Part shown: piece by piece, positions 8,551 to 17,421 of the stretch
Layout of the letters: each line of letters begins with the position of its first letter
Position numbering within the stretch: the stretch's first letter is position 1
Assembly (NCBI RefSeq): GCF_022012435.1
Contig: NZ_JAKLUA010000009.1
Location: forward strand, 124,001 to 188,000
Reading direction: 5' to 3'
DNA from: Bradyrhizobium zhengyangense
Lineage (GTDB): Bacteria > Pseudomonadota > Alphaproteobacteria > Rhizobiales > Xanthobacteraceae
DNA length: 64,000 nt
The notes under the pieces: generated by a model
What the model saw: only the letters and a program-made list of their open reading frames with translations
The model's database searches: none
What the model was told of the DNA's origin: nothing
Position numbers and translations under genes: made by a program

Positions 8551-9888
8551 TTAGTGCGCGACGGCCGCCTGATGGCGGCCGATCGAGCGCGCGAGCAGCA
8601 ACGTCAGCGTGGCGGACAACAACAAGAGTGCGCAGACGAAATAGAGCCCGCCCTCGAAGCTGCCGGTGAGGTCCTTGATCCATCCGATCATGGCCGGACC
8701 GACGAAGCCGCCGAGATTGCCGATGGAGTTGATGGTTGCGATGCCGCTCGCCGCGGCCGGACCGGCCAGGAACAGTGTCGGCATGCTCCAAAGCGGCGGC
8801 TTGGCGGCGCTGATGCCGACGTTCACCAGCACCAGCGCAGCGATAACTGAAGCAACGCCAGTCGACATGCCTGCCAGCGCGAGCCCGGCCGCCGCAACGA
8901 GGCAAGCGATGACTACATGCCACGTCCGTTCGTTGGTGCGGTCCGAATGCCTTGACCACAGATACATGGCCACCACGGCGATCGTCGGCGGGATCGCATT
9001 GAGCGATCCAACCGCCATATTCGACAGGCCGAAGCCTTTGATGATCTGCGGCGCCCATACCCCCAGCGTGTACAGTCCCGCCGACGTGCCGAAGTAGACG
9101 AGGGACAAAGCCAGAACGCGTAGATCCGTCAGTCCCCGCCAGACGCTATGGCTCGCCGACCCTGCCTTGGCCGCCCGCTCCGCATTCATGGCCTCGACCA
9201 GCCAGGCCCGCTCATCATCGGCAAGCCACTTCGCCTGTTCCGGCCGATCCGTCATGAATCCGAGCACGATGAACCCAAGCACGATGGCGGGTAGCGCCTC
9301 GAGGAGAAATAGCCATTGCCACCCCTTAAGGCCGAACAAGCCGTGCAACTCCAGAAGAGCGGCCGAGACGGGCGATCCGAGGACCGTTGAAAGAGGCGCC
9401 GCTGCCATGAACAGAGCGGTGATCCCGGCACGCTGGCGCGCGGGAAACCAATAGGACAGATAGAGGATAATTCCTGGGAAGAACCCAGCTTCGGCCGCGC
9501 CGAGCAAGAAGCGAAGAACGTAGAAGCTTGTTTGCCCTTGGACGAACGCCATTGCCCCGGATATCAAGCCCCAGGTGATCATGACCCGAGCGATCCACAG
9601 TCGGGCTCCCACCTTGTCCAAAATGATGTTGGAGGGCACCTCGAACAGGAAGTAACCCCAGAAGAAAATGCCCGCACCAAATCCGTATACGGAGGAGGAG
9701 AAACCAAGATCCTTGTTCATCGTCAGCGCTGCGAAGCCGATGTTCACTCGGTCGATAAACGCGACGAAGTAGAGTAGCATCACGAATGGCACGATCCGGT
9801 AAGCTACTCGACGGATCGTGCGCTTCTGAACCTCGTTCACCACCTTGGGCCTCCTCGTTTTTCGGCTGGCGCCCCGGCTGGCAGCCAT
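8551..9888 (-). CDS. ttuB: MFS transporter, tartrate (TtuB-like)
   Basis: 445 aa, about 12 membrane segments, with the ACS-family sequence YFVAFIDRVNIGFAALTMNK and the conserved stretch GAAEAGFFPGIILYLSYWFP. This combination is typical of the TtuB / 4-hydroxyphenylacetate permease branch. First gene of an operon with ttuC and ttuD, and divergent from a LysR gene at 9997, which supports import of tartrate or a similar hydroxy-diacid. The N-terminal 20 residues are strongly basic, and a somewhat later start is possible. Confidence 0.83.
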   Translation of the reverse strand: MAASRGASRKTRRPKVVNEVQKRTIRRVAYRIVPFVMLLYFVAFIDRVNIGFAALTMNKDLGFSSSVYGFGAGIFFWGYFLFEVPSNIILDKVGARLWIARVMITWGLISGAMAFVQGQTSFYVLRFLLGAAEAGFFPGIILYLSYWFPARQRAGITALFMAAAPLSTVLGSPVSAALLELHGLFGLKGWQWLFLLEALPAIVLGFIVLGFMTDRPEQAKWLADDERAWLVEAMNAERAAKAGSASHSVWRGLTDLRVLALSLVYFGTSAGLYTLGVWAPQIIKGFGLSNMAVGSLNAIPPTIAVVAMYLWSRHSDRTNERTWHVVIACLVAAAGLALAGMSTGVASVIAALVLVNVGISAAKPPLWSMPTLFLAGPAAASGIATINSIGNLGGFVGPAMIGWIKDLTGSFEGGLYFVCALLLLSATLTLLLARSIGRHQAAVAH

Positions 9889-9950
9889 GCCTTTTATCTA
9901 CGGCCAGCCTAGAAGGAAGAGACGGCGTCACTCAATACGCCCTTATTTGT

Positions 9951-9968
9951 ACAAAAAAATGGTATAAT
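9951..9968 (+). promoter_or_regulatory. Promoter region of LysR gene; motif shared with 13171-13188
   Basis: ACAAAAAAATGGTATAAT lies 28 bp before the LysR start at 9997 and contains a perfect -10 box, TATAAT, at 9963-9968. The same block (ACAAAAGAATGACATAAT, 15 of 18 positions) precedes the paralogous LysR gene on the other strand at 13188-13171. A shared LysR-type binding site or shared ancestry would explain it. Confidence 0.5.
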
Positions 9969-9996
9969 GGCTCGGATTCGACAAAAGGGCCTGCTC

Positions 9997-10914
9997 ATGG
10001 AGCTGCGTCAATTGAGATGTTTCGTCGCCGCCGCCGAGCAGCTGCATTTTGGCCGCGCGGCCCAACACCTGCAGATGCTACCTTCCGCCTTCGGCCGCCA
10101 CATCAAACTCTTGGAAGAGGATCTTGGTACGCGGCTGTTTGCAAGGACCACGCGAGCCGTCTCTTTGACCGACGACGGCGCGCTACTTCTTCGGGAGGCG
10201 CGCATCATTCTCTCAAAGGTCTCGACCGTGGAGGCCGTCTTGCGCGGTCGCTCGCGTTCGGTCGGAGCCCGGAATCTCAAGGTAGGCGCCATAGACAGTG
10301 CTGCGGCCGGGCTTATGCCGCAGCTGTTGCGAGACTTCCGCGCGAAATACCCCGACGTCACCGTTCATCTTCTGGAGGAAAAGACGTTCCGGCTGCTTCC
10401 CAAGGTCCTTTCCGGAGCGCTCGATCTCGTTTTCATCCGTCCTCCGGAGAAGATGGACCGAAGGCTCGAATGTAAAACTCTGCTCATGGAAACCGCAGTG
10501 GTCGCCCTTCCCCGCAGGCACGCGCTTGCACGTAACGAATGTCTGTCGCTCTCGGCGATCGCTCATCAACCGATGATCGTTCCTGATCGGCGATCTCGGC
10601 CCCACAGCCACGACTTGACCATGAAGCTGTTCGAGGACGCCGGGCTGACGCCCCGCATCGCTCAGCTCGCCGATGAAAAGCAGACGATCGTGAACATGGT
10701 TGCGGCTGGACTGGGACTGGCCGTCGTCCCCCGCTGGACCTCTCGCATGGCTGTTGCGGGCGTTCGCTTTGTTCCGCTCAAGCTGGAGCGCTTTGGAGCA
10801 GTTGGACGGCTTCCGCTCGCTGCAAGTTGGCTGCGTGGTTCCCGCGATCCTATTCGCGATACGCTTTTGACGGTCCTCGAAAAGCGGTTGCGGTCTTATG
10901 CCAAAGGTGCCTGA
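9997..10914 (+). CDS. LysR-family regulator, divergent from the tartrate operon
   Basis: 305 aa from the ATG at 9997. The helix-turn-helix is at about residues 1-60 (MELRQLRCFVAAAEQLHFGR), with an effector domain after residue 90. It is closely similar over its whole length to the LysR protein encoded at 12221-13126; both contain IVPxRRSRPHSHDLTMKLF and end in YAKGA/YAKEA. Divergent placement next to ttuB makes it a probable regulator of the ttuBCD operon. Only about 100 bp separates the two start codons. The inducer is unknown. Confidence 0.88.
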   Translation: MELRQLRCFVAAAEQLHFGRAAQHLQMLPSAFGRHIKLLEEDLGTRLFARTTRAVSLTDDGALLLREARIILSKVSTVEAVLRGRSRSVGARNLKVGAIDSAAAGLMPQLLRDFRAKYPDVTVHLLEEKTFRLLPKVLSGALDLVFIRPPEKMDRRLECKTLLMETAVVALPRRHALARNECLSLSAIAHQPMIVPDRRSRPHSHDLTMKLFEDAGLTPRIAQLADEKQTIVNMVAAGLGLAVVPRWTSRMAVAGVRFVPLKLERFGAVGRLPLAASWLRGSRDPIRDTLLTVLEKRLRSYAKGA

Positions 10915-11203
10915 TGATTCTTGCAGAAAGCCAGGCGCCGAGCTCCGATGCGAGCGCAAATGTCAAGCTCGCCGGTCCGAAAGTGTTTGAACCGTGTTCG
11001 GTCGGGTACCGATGGTCATCGTTGAGCGCATCTGGAAAGGGAGGCAAGGAGCACGAATACTCATGAGCCGTCGATTGTCGAGGCATCCTGCAAGCCCACT
11101 TCGCGTGCGTTTCGATGTTCATCAGCGCGATCCAAGTTGGACGACCGATCGGGGGTGCGATCCGCTGCTAGCCCCCGAGCCGTAACTATTGCGTTTCACA
11201 AAC

Positions 11204-11932
11204 ACCTCTGTTCGACCGCGACGGTCGAGGAATGCAGATGACCGAGGCAAGCCTTCTCTTGCACCGGAGCGCATCTCAGATCCTGCGTGACCTTGCCGGT
11301 TAGGAAGTCATGGCCGACGGAAAGCATCTCACCAGTGATGTCATCATCGGTGCTACCCCGTCCGTCATTGCATTGGCAGGCGCGGAGCTGATCAGGGCCT
11401 ACCGGGAGCGTCTGCCCGAGTACGCCCGCACTTGCTAGAGGGACGTTGACGCGCTCGATCGACGTCGCGTTGGTCCACGTCTTCAACCAGAAAGCCCACG
11501 CTTAATCAGCAAGCGCCTCGCAGTGGAGCGGCTGTTCGCAATCGGGCCGCCAGAAATGTTCGCCGGCGATCCGGTCAGCCCCGCGAGCCTGCTTGCTATA
11601 CTCTTTCCCTCTGCTCAAAATCCGATTCGAAGCCTTCTCGACGCCGGTGCCGCGGGCATCGATCTGTCGGTGTCGATTGTGCTGGAGATCGACACGATGA
11701 TTCCTCTAAAAGACCTCGTCCGGCAGCGCCTTGCCCCGGCGTCCTCCCGTTCTGCGCGGTCAGACATGAGTTCGTGACGGAACTTTGAGCGCCGGCTCAA
11801 TCGTCAGGCCGAAATCAGAAGGGATCTGGGCCTTATCTGCCTTGCGGATCCGGCCGCCGACGCGCGTCGCCTCCGAGCTGATTGCCCGCTTCGGTATATC
11901 CTGCGCAAGATCGTCTCCGGAAAGAGAGGACA
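11204..11932 (+). pseudogene. Decayed LysR regulator (truncated, in-frame stops)
   Basis: The DNA aligns along its length with the intact LysR gene at 39226-40185, starting at CCTCTGTTCGACCG (counterpart near 39361) and ending near the counterpart of LRQIVSKK. The helix-turn-helix coding part is missing, stops occur (for example TAG in GCCGGTTAGGAAGTC near 11300), and frames shift between blocks such as LFAIGPPEMFAGDPVSPASL. It therefore cannot make a regulator. The DNA from 10915 to 11203 before it shows no gene that I can support. Confidence 0.85.
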
Positions 11933-12157
11933 CGGTTTCGTCGATCCGATAACCGCCTAAGATAGTAGGCCCCTAAATATACAGCGATGGCGCGATGAGG
12001 CGGCGCTCCACCAACTTTGGAAGCACAACAAAACCAAGATCCGCGGTGTCTATAACGCGGCCGCTTGAACCCCATGGGCTTCTTCCGAATCTACCTCGAG
12101 TGGCCCGAAATGATGTAGCCTTCCGGCCCGGTGGTTTTCCCAGTCTGCCTAACTCCC

Positions 12158-12185
12158 AAAAAAACGCCCGCCATAGGTGGCGGGC
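12158..12185 (-). terminator. Intrinsic terminator of the LysR gene at 12221-13126
   Basis: Read on the minus strand, a 7-bp GCCCGCC/GGCGGGC stem with a 6-nt loop is followed by seven T residues (A-run at 12158-12164 on the plus strand). It lies 36 bp past the LysR stop codon. The 225 bp between the decayed LysR gene and this terminator hold nothing I can name. Confidence 0.8.
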
Positions 12186-12220
12186 AGTCTGCGGGAGAGA
12201 GTAGTGCGATCGGGTGCGAC

Positions 12221-13126
12221 TCAAGCTTCCTTTGCGTAAGCTGCAAGATCGGCCCGCAGCATCTTCAATATGTCGTCTCGGATGGGATCCCTGGTCCCGC
12301 GCGACCAAGCAGCCGCAAGGGGAAGTTTGTTCATGTCCGACGCCACGAGCCGGACATAGCGAACCCCGCGGCTCGCCAGGCGCGACGTCCAGCTAGGTAC
12401 GATAGCGATCCCCAAACCGGCCGACACCAGGTTGACGATCGTTTGCTTTTCCTCCGCAATCTGAGCAATCCGGGCGTCTAGCCCGGCTTCCGCAAAGAGC
12501 TTCATCGTTAGATCGTGGCTATGAGGCCTGGACCGCCGTTCGGGAACGATCAGTGGCTCGTTCTTGAGATCCGCAACCTTGACCATCTTCCTCGACGCAA
12601 GTCGATGATGGTGCGGAAGGGCTACGACGGCTGTCTCAAAGAAGAGAAATAGAAACTCCAGCCGCTTGTTGGCGTCTTTTGGGGGGCGCACGAAGGCGAG
12701 ATCAAGCCGTCCGGTCAAAAGGCGCGGCAACAGACGAATGGTCTTATCCTCGACCAGTTGAATCGTTGCATCAGGCCGACGCTTGCGAAAGTCTTTAAGA
12801 AGTTTCGGAATAAGTCCGGCGGCAGCACTGTCGATGGCACCAACGCGTATGATTGTTGCCCCTTTGCGCGAGCGCGTCCGAAATCTGACCGCAAGCGCAT
12901 CGGCTTGCGTCAGCAGCGCACGCGCATCTTTAAGCAAGACAACACCGTCGTCCGTCAGCGCGACGTTTCGCGTCGTGCGCGTCAGAAGCCGCGTGCCGAG
13001 ATCCTCCTCCAGCAGCCGAACAAACCGCCCCAGGGCCGAGGGAAGCATATTCATTCGTTGCGCCGCTCTTCCGAAGTGAAGCTCTTCGGCTGTTGCTACG
13101 AAGCAGCGCAGTTGTTGCAGGTCCAT
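12221..13126 (-). CDS. LysR-family regulator, paralogue of the 9997 gene
   Basis: 301 aa. It begins MDLQQLRCFVATAEELHFGR and keeps the same effector-domain landmarks as the gene at 9997 (VGAIDSAAAGLIPKLL; PERRSRPHSHDLTMKLF; EEKQTIVNLVSAGLG). It stands alone between a terminator and decayed DNA, so its present target is unclear. It may have controlled the now broken pyruvate-kinase gene that lies divergently from it, or it may share targets with its paralogue. The upstream block at 13171-13188 resembles the promoter region of the paralogue. Confidence 0.88.
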   Translation of the reverse strand: MDLQQLRCFVATAEELHFGRAAQRMNMLPSALGRFVRLLEEDLGTRLLTRTTRNVALTDDGVVLLKDARALLTQADALAVRFRTRSRKGATIIRVGAIDSAAAGLIPKLLKDFRKRRPDATIQLVEDKTIRLLPRLLTGRLDLAFVRPPKDANKRLEFLFLFFETAVVALPHHHRLASRKMVKVADLKNEPLIVPERRSRPHSHDLTMKLFAEAGLDARIAQIAEEKQTIVNLVSAGLGIAIVPSWTSRLASRGVRYVRLVASDMNKLPLAAAWSRGTRDPIRDDILKMLRADLAAYAKEA

Positions 13127-13568
13127 CAGTTCCTCCGTACGACGACGATAACATCAAAAACGCCGGTCTTATTATGTCATTCTTTTGTATAAACGATTGG
13201 AGATTGAATCCGCTCTGCCTTGATTGCAGCGTTTTCTCGATAGCGCCGTCGATGCGCAGAACAATCAAACGCCGATCGGGCCAGGAGCCCATCCGGCTTG
13301 ACGAACGATCTGGAGGTCCGGTTTGCGAAAGTGATGCTGCTCTACTTGGCTGGGACGGAGACGCCGAGTGCGCCAGGCACGATCGTGCGCCGAGCGCGCT
13401 AGGCCAGGCACATGCGGCACACTTCGATCCGCTCTTGCCTCGCGGCCCGCGATAGCAACGGCCTTCTTGATCGCGTCGGCGCTCTCATTCGCATCGATTC
13501 GATACGCACGAACGTCGGCAATGTCAGGGCTGTTTGATGGGCGGCCCCGCAATTTCGCGAGGTAAAAC
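13127..13568. other. Gap with LysR upstream motif and unexplained frame fragments
   Basis: Positions 13171-13188 (minus strand) hold the block shared with the promoter of the LysR paralogue. The rest holds only short overlapping frames. One minus-strand stretch (13265-13588) reads RAYRIDANESADAIKKAVAI, which looks coding-like but matches no family I know; it is probably a relic. Confidence 0.4.
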
Positions 13569-14553
13569 ATGCATCGTCGGCGAGCCAAGATTATTGCGAC
13601 CGTCGGACCCGCCAGCCGTTCGCCAGAGATGCTCGCGGCATTGGGCCAGGCGGGCGGATACGTTCCGACTTACAGGCAGATCACGCAAGGCGTCATGGCG
13701 CAATTCGTCAACTCGAACGAAGATTCAGCCGCCCTATTGGTATTCTTCAGGACTTGCAGGGGCCAAAGATCCGGGTTGGTACCATAAGGAATGGCAGATT
13801 TTCCCTCAGTGCCGGTGACGCCGTTCGCTTTGTTCCGTCGGTCGGCGTCCGGGCATATCGATGACATCGTGCGCCTCTCCGATGGGATAGTGATCGCGCG
13901 CGTTGATCTTGGCGTCGCAATTCCGCATGCGGAGGTTCCCGGCCGACAAAAGGAATTGATCCGATCGTGCCGCCTCGACGCTCAATGGTTGCTGCGCCGA
14001 CGCCGACACGCGCCGACACTTCGGATGCGGCCACAGCGATCTATGGCGGAGCCGACGCGATCATGCTGTCCGCGGAATCTGCGACCGCGCAATATCCGTG
14101 CGAGGCCGCCACCAACATGAGCCGCATAATCGAAAGCACCGAGCGACATAAAATGTATCGTTCGATCGTCAATGCGTCGGAGCCGGACGAGGAGCAGACC
14201 GCCCCGACCGCGGCGGCTGCGGATCTCGCAACGATGATCGGAGCCTCAGCGATCCTCGCCTTCACCTCGAGCGGTACGACTGCAACGCGCATCGCGCGCA
14301 AACGTCCCAAGGTACTGATCCTCGCGATCACACCGGAGGAACGGGTCTCGCGCCAACTATGCCTGTTGTGGGGGCGCCCACGGCATGAAGTCCCCCAACA
14401 TAAGCTCCTACGAGGAGATGGTCGAACGCGCGACGCAAACCGCTCTCAACGTGAACTTTTGCGGAGAATGCCGATGTCATCGTCGCCGTGGCCGGCATAC
14501 GTTTCGGCGATGCCGGCACAACCAATAATTTACGCGTGGTGACGATTGCTTAA
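13569..14553 (+). pseudogene. ttuE: Decayed pyruvate kinase (ttuE relic)
   Basis: Three frames must be joined to follow the protein. It starts RRAKIIATVGPASRSPEML (normal pyruvate kinase N-terminus), continues with GRFSLSAGDAVRFVPSVG in another frame, then SDGIVIARVDLGVAIPHAEV, VPGRQKELIRSCR, IYGGADAIMLSAESATAQYP and the C-domain end VAGIRFGDAGTTNNLRVVTI, stopping at 14551-14553. A large piece between the B-domain region and SDGIVIAR is missing. The catalytic barrel is therefore gone and the gene is dead. Pyruvate kinase (ttuE) is the last gene of known ttuBCDE tartrate clusters, which explains its presence here. Confidence 0.85.
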
Positions 14554-14785
14554 GCGCTTCGCCGCCATCCTGGCCGCCCCCTTCCTCTAACCAGCTGACG
14601 TCGCAGCGCGGCCTATGCCGTTTGCCGGCCCAACCTTGCGCAACTGCCCAGCAGATCACGTCCTCGCAAGAAATTATTCTAATCGTTTGTATATTATAAT
14701 GAGCATTGAGGTCAGCGAGCCAGTGACCTTAAGATTATAGATTAGCGGGCGAATAAGTTCCGTTTTGCAATCGGGAAACGTCGGG

Positions 14786-15763
14786 GTGAAACCATTAGCA
14801 CAAGATCTTGAGGTGTTTATCGTTGCGGCGCGGCGGGGAAGTTTTGCTGCGGCGGCGACAGAGTTAGGTGCGTCGCCTGCCTACGTCAGCAAGCGCGTCG
14901 CGCTACTTGAGCGGGCACTCGGACGCGTGTTGTTCCTGCGTACCGCTCGACAAGCGGTGCTCAGCAGCGATGGGGAAGTGTTGCTGTCCAAAGCGCAGCG
15001 CGTTCTCGATGCCTATGCGGATTTTGTAGCTGACGGTCCTGAGACCGATTCCGTCGCCCGCGGCAGCGTACGAATTACGGCAAGCTCGGGTATTGGCTGC
15101 AATCATGTCGCACCACTTGTATCGGAGTTGGCGCTCCTACACCCGGAATTGGATATTCGGCTGGAAATCGTCGATCGGAGCGTGGATCTGGTTGAGGAGA
15201 ATGTCGACATTGACATTCGGGTCGGCAGGGTACGCGAGCCTCACTTGCTCGTGCATCCTATTGCGCAGGGAAGACGCATTCTCTGCGCGGCTCCCAGCTA
15301 TCTCAATCGACGCGGCATGCCGGAGGAACTCGGCGATCTCGCTGGACATTCGTGCCTGGTCATGCGCGAACGTGACGAGGTGTTCGAGCGCTGGACTTTG
15401 CATGGTCCCATCGGGATGCGCACCATCAACGTCACCGCTGCCCTCTCCACCAACCATGGCGATATCATCCGCAATTGGGCGATTGCCGGCCGTGGGATAA
15501 TGCTGCGTTCTTATTGGGACGTGGCCAAGGGGCTCGCGAATGGCCAATTAGTCCACGTGCTTCCCCTCTGGTGGCAGCCGGCTGATATATCTGCCGTCAC
15601 CAAAGTCCGCTCAAGCAGTGTGTACCGATATTATCTTTGCGTCCGCTATATTCGCGAGCGGCTCCGTGACGGGCCATTCGCACTTGCCACAAAGCGATGG
15701 CCCGAGACTCCAGGTGAAACAGAGCTCACACTTGAGGAGGCTCCCGCGCTTCATGAGGCCTGA
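14786..15763 (+). CDS. LysR-family regulator, TtuA/DmlR type
   Basis: 325 aa from a GTG at 14786; MKPLAQDLEVF is a typical start for this branch. A TTG at 14765 is an alternative. Residues 1-60 form the helix-turn-helix (GASPAYVSKRVALLERALG) and the effector domain resembles that of TtuA and DmlR, regulators of tartrate and D-malate use. A TATAAT box at 14695-14700 lies upstream. The gene follows the ttuE relic, so it is a candidate original ttuA. Its end overlaps the gspE start by 11 bp, so transcription of it may run into the secretion genes. Confidence 0.82.
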   Translation: MKPLAQDLEVFIVAARRGSFAAAATELGASPAYVSKRVALLERALGRVLFLRTARQAVLSSDGEVLLSKAQRVLDAYADFVADGPETDSVARGSVRITASSGIGCNHVAPLVSELALLHPELDIRLEIVDRSVDLVEENVDIDIRVGRVREPHLLVHPIAQGRRILCAAPSYLNRRGMPEELGDLAGHSCLVMRERDEVFERWTLHGPIGMRTINVTAALSTNHGDIIRNWAIAGRGIMLRSYWDVAKGLANGQLVHVLPLWWQPADISAVTKVRSSSVYRYYLCVRYIRERLRDGPFALATKRWPETPGETELTLEEAPALHEA

Positions 15764-17420
15764 AACCGTGACTGAGTTTGCAGAGCGCCTTCGGGGCGAT
15801 GCGCATGTCGCAGCCGGCATGGGCGGCCTTGTCGCCGAAAAGCTCACGCTGCGCCAGCTTTTCGAATCGTCCGACCTGTCGGCCCAGGAGTTTGCCGACG
15901 CGGTCGCAGCCTTTTTCAAACATGACCGTGCGGCTTTAGCCGACCTCTTGGCTGGGACGAGCTTGGTCGAACACTTCTCGCCTCGCTTCCTCCGGGAAAT
16001 GACGATTTTTCCGTATCAGCTCGCGAATGGACGCGCCGTGATTGCCCTGTTCGATCCCACGGACACGGCAGCGATCAGCGCCGCGGAGATTGTACTCGGC
16101 CCCGCGGTAAAGGTCGCCATCGCGTCGTTTGAGGACATTGATACCGCGCTCTCTCAGCGCCTTAGCGAAGGCGAGACCACCGCAGCGAATAGGGATAATA
16201 CCATCGCTGTCCGCGAGGAGGATATCGAAAGCCTCCGCGACCTAGCTAGCGGCGCGCCGGTCGTCCGTGCCGTCTCCGAATTGATCGAAAAGGCCGCCGA
16301 GCTTCGCGCCAGTGACATACACATTGAGCCTTTCAGGACGGAACTGGCAGTGCGTATGCGGGTTGATGGCCTGCTTCGCCATATCCCCTCACCATCCCAT
16401 GTACTCCCACAGGCCATAGTCTCCCGCATCAAGATCCTGGCGGGTCTCAACATAGCCGAGCGCCGATTGCCTCAAGATGGCGCCGCGCGTGTCCAACTTG
16501 GGCGAGCTGAAATGGATTTGCGCGTCGCTATCATGCCGACGCAGCATGGTGAGTCTGCCGTCATTCGGCTTCTGCCCAAGGAGCGGGGACTCCTTGCGAT
16601 CGAGAAGCTCGGCTTTGCGCCCGACGACGAAGCAAAGCTCCGCGCAGTCCTGACGCTCCCGCACGGTCTCATCGTGGTCACCGGACCAACCGGCAGCGGT
16701 AAAACCACGACGCTTGCGACCGTGCTCGGCCTCCTCAACGAATCCTCCCGGAAGATACTGACGATCGAGGATCCGGTAGAATACGAAATCAAGGGCATCA
16801 ATCAGTCCCAGGTAAACTCTGCTATCGGCCTGACTTTCGCGAAGGCATTGCGCGCTTTCGTGCGGCAAGATCCGGATGTCATCATGGTGGGCGAGATCCG
16901 TGATGCCGAGACAGCGGAAGTAGCGATCCACGCTGCCCTGACCGGGCACCTCGTCCTGACCACGCTGCACACCGAAACCGCTGCGGCCGCCGTGCCGCGA
17001 CTGCTGGACCTCGGCGTCGAGGCGTTTCTGTTGAGTTCAACCCTCCGTGCCGTGATCGCGCAGCGGCTGGTGCGGCAGCTTTGCGACCGGTGCAAAACAA
17101 CGAGCCGGCTCGAGCACTCGGAGTTTGCGGCCGATCGGCGGTACGCCGCGATCGGCCTTCGGGTTGGTGATGAAGTTTACAAGGCAGGCCGATGCGAGCG
17201 TTGCGGCGGAACGGGCTACCGCGGCCGCGTTGGCCTGTTCGAGGTCCTTGAAGTGGCCGATGAGGTTCGTCAGCTGATGAATGCGCACTGCGACGCCGTG
17301 TCGATTGATCGAACAGCGGTTCGATCTGGAATGACCACCATGATCCAAGACGGCCTCGCGAAATGCCGAGCCGGCGTCACGTCGCCCGCGGAAGTTCTCC
17401 GCGTAACGACCATACGATAA
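15753..17420 (+). CDS. gspE: Type II secretion ATPase GspE
   Basis: 555 aa from the ATG at 15753. The N-terminal GspE domain is followed by the ATPase: Walker A TGPTGSGKTTT near residue 310, Asp box, Walker B DVIMVGEIRDAETAEVA, and a four-cysteine zinc motif (CDRCK near 442, CERCGG near 480). It powers pseudopilus assembly from the cytoplasmic face and docks on GspL and GspF. It is the first gene of a tightly packed gspE-to-gspC/N operon in which nearly all neighbours overlap or touch. The start codon lies inside the end of the LysR gene. Confidence 0.95.
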   Translation: MRPETVTEFAERLRGDAHVAAGMGGLVAEKLTLRQLFESSDLSAQEFADAVAAFFKHDRAALADLLAGTSLVEHFSPRFLREMTIFPYQLANGRAVIALFDPTDTAAISAAEIVLGPAVKVAIASFEDIDTALSQRLSEGETTAANRDNTIAVREEDIESLRDLASGAPVVRAVSELIEKAAELRASDIHIEPFRTELAVRMRVDGLLRHIPSPSHVLPQAIVSRIKILAGLNIAERRLPQDGAARVQLGRAEMDLRVAIMPTQHGESAVIRLLPKERGLLAIEKLGFAPDDEAKLRAVLTLPHGLIVVTGPTGSGKTTTLATVLGLLNESSRKILTIEDPVEYEIKGINQSQVNSAIGLTFAKALRAFVRQDPDVIMVGEIRDAETAEVAIHAALTGHLVLTTLHTETAAAAVPRLLDLGVEAFLLSSTLRAVIAQRLVRQLCDRCKTTSRLEHSEFAADRRYAAIGLRVGDEVYKAGRCERCGGTGYRGRVGLFEVLEVADEVRQLMNAHCDAVSIDRTAVRSGMTTMIQDGLAKCRAGVTSPAEVLRVTTIR

Positions 17421-17421
17421 C

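Noticed and set aside
12000..12120. Possible integrase end (HNKTKIRGVYNAA in one frame)
   Set aside because: The order of motifs does not match an integrase C-terminus and no other part of one is nearby.
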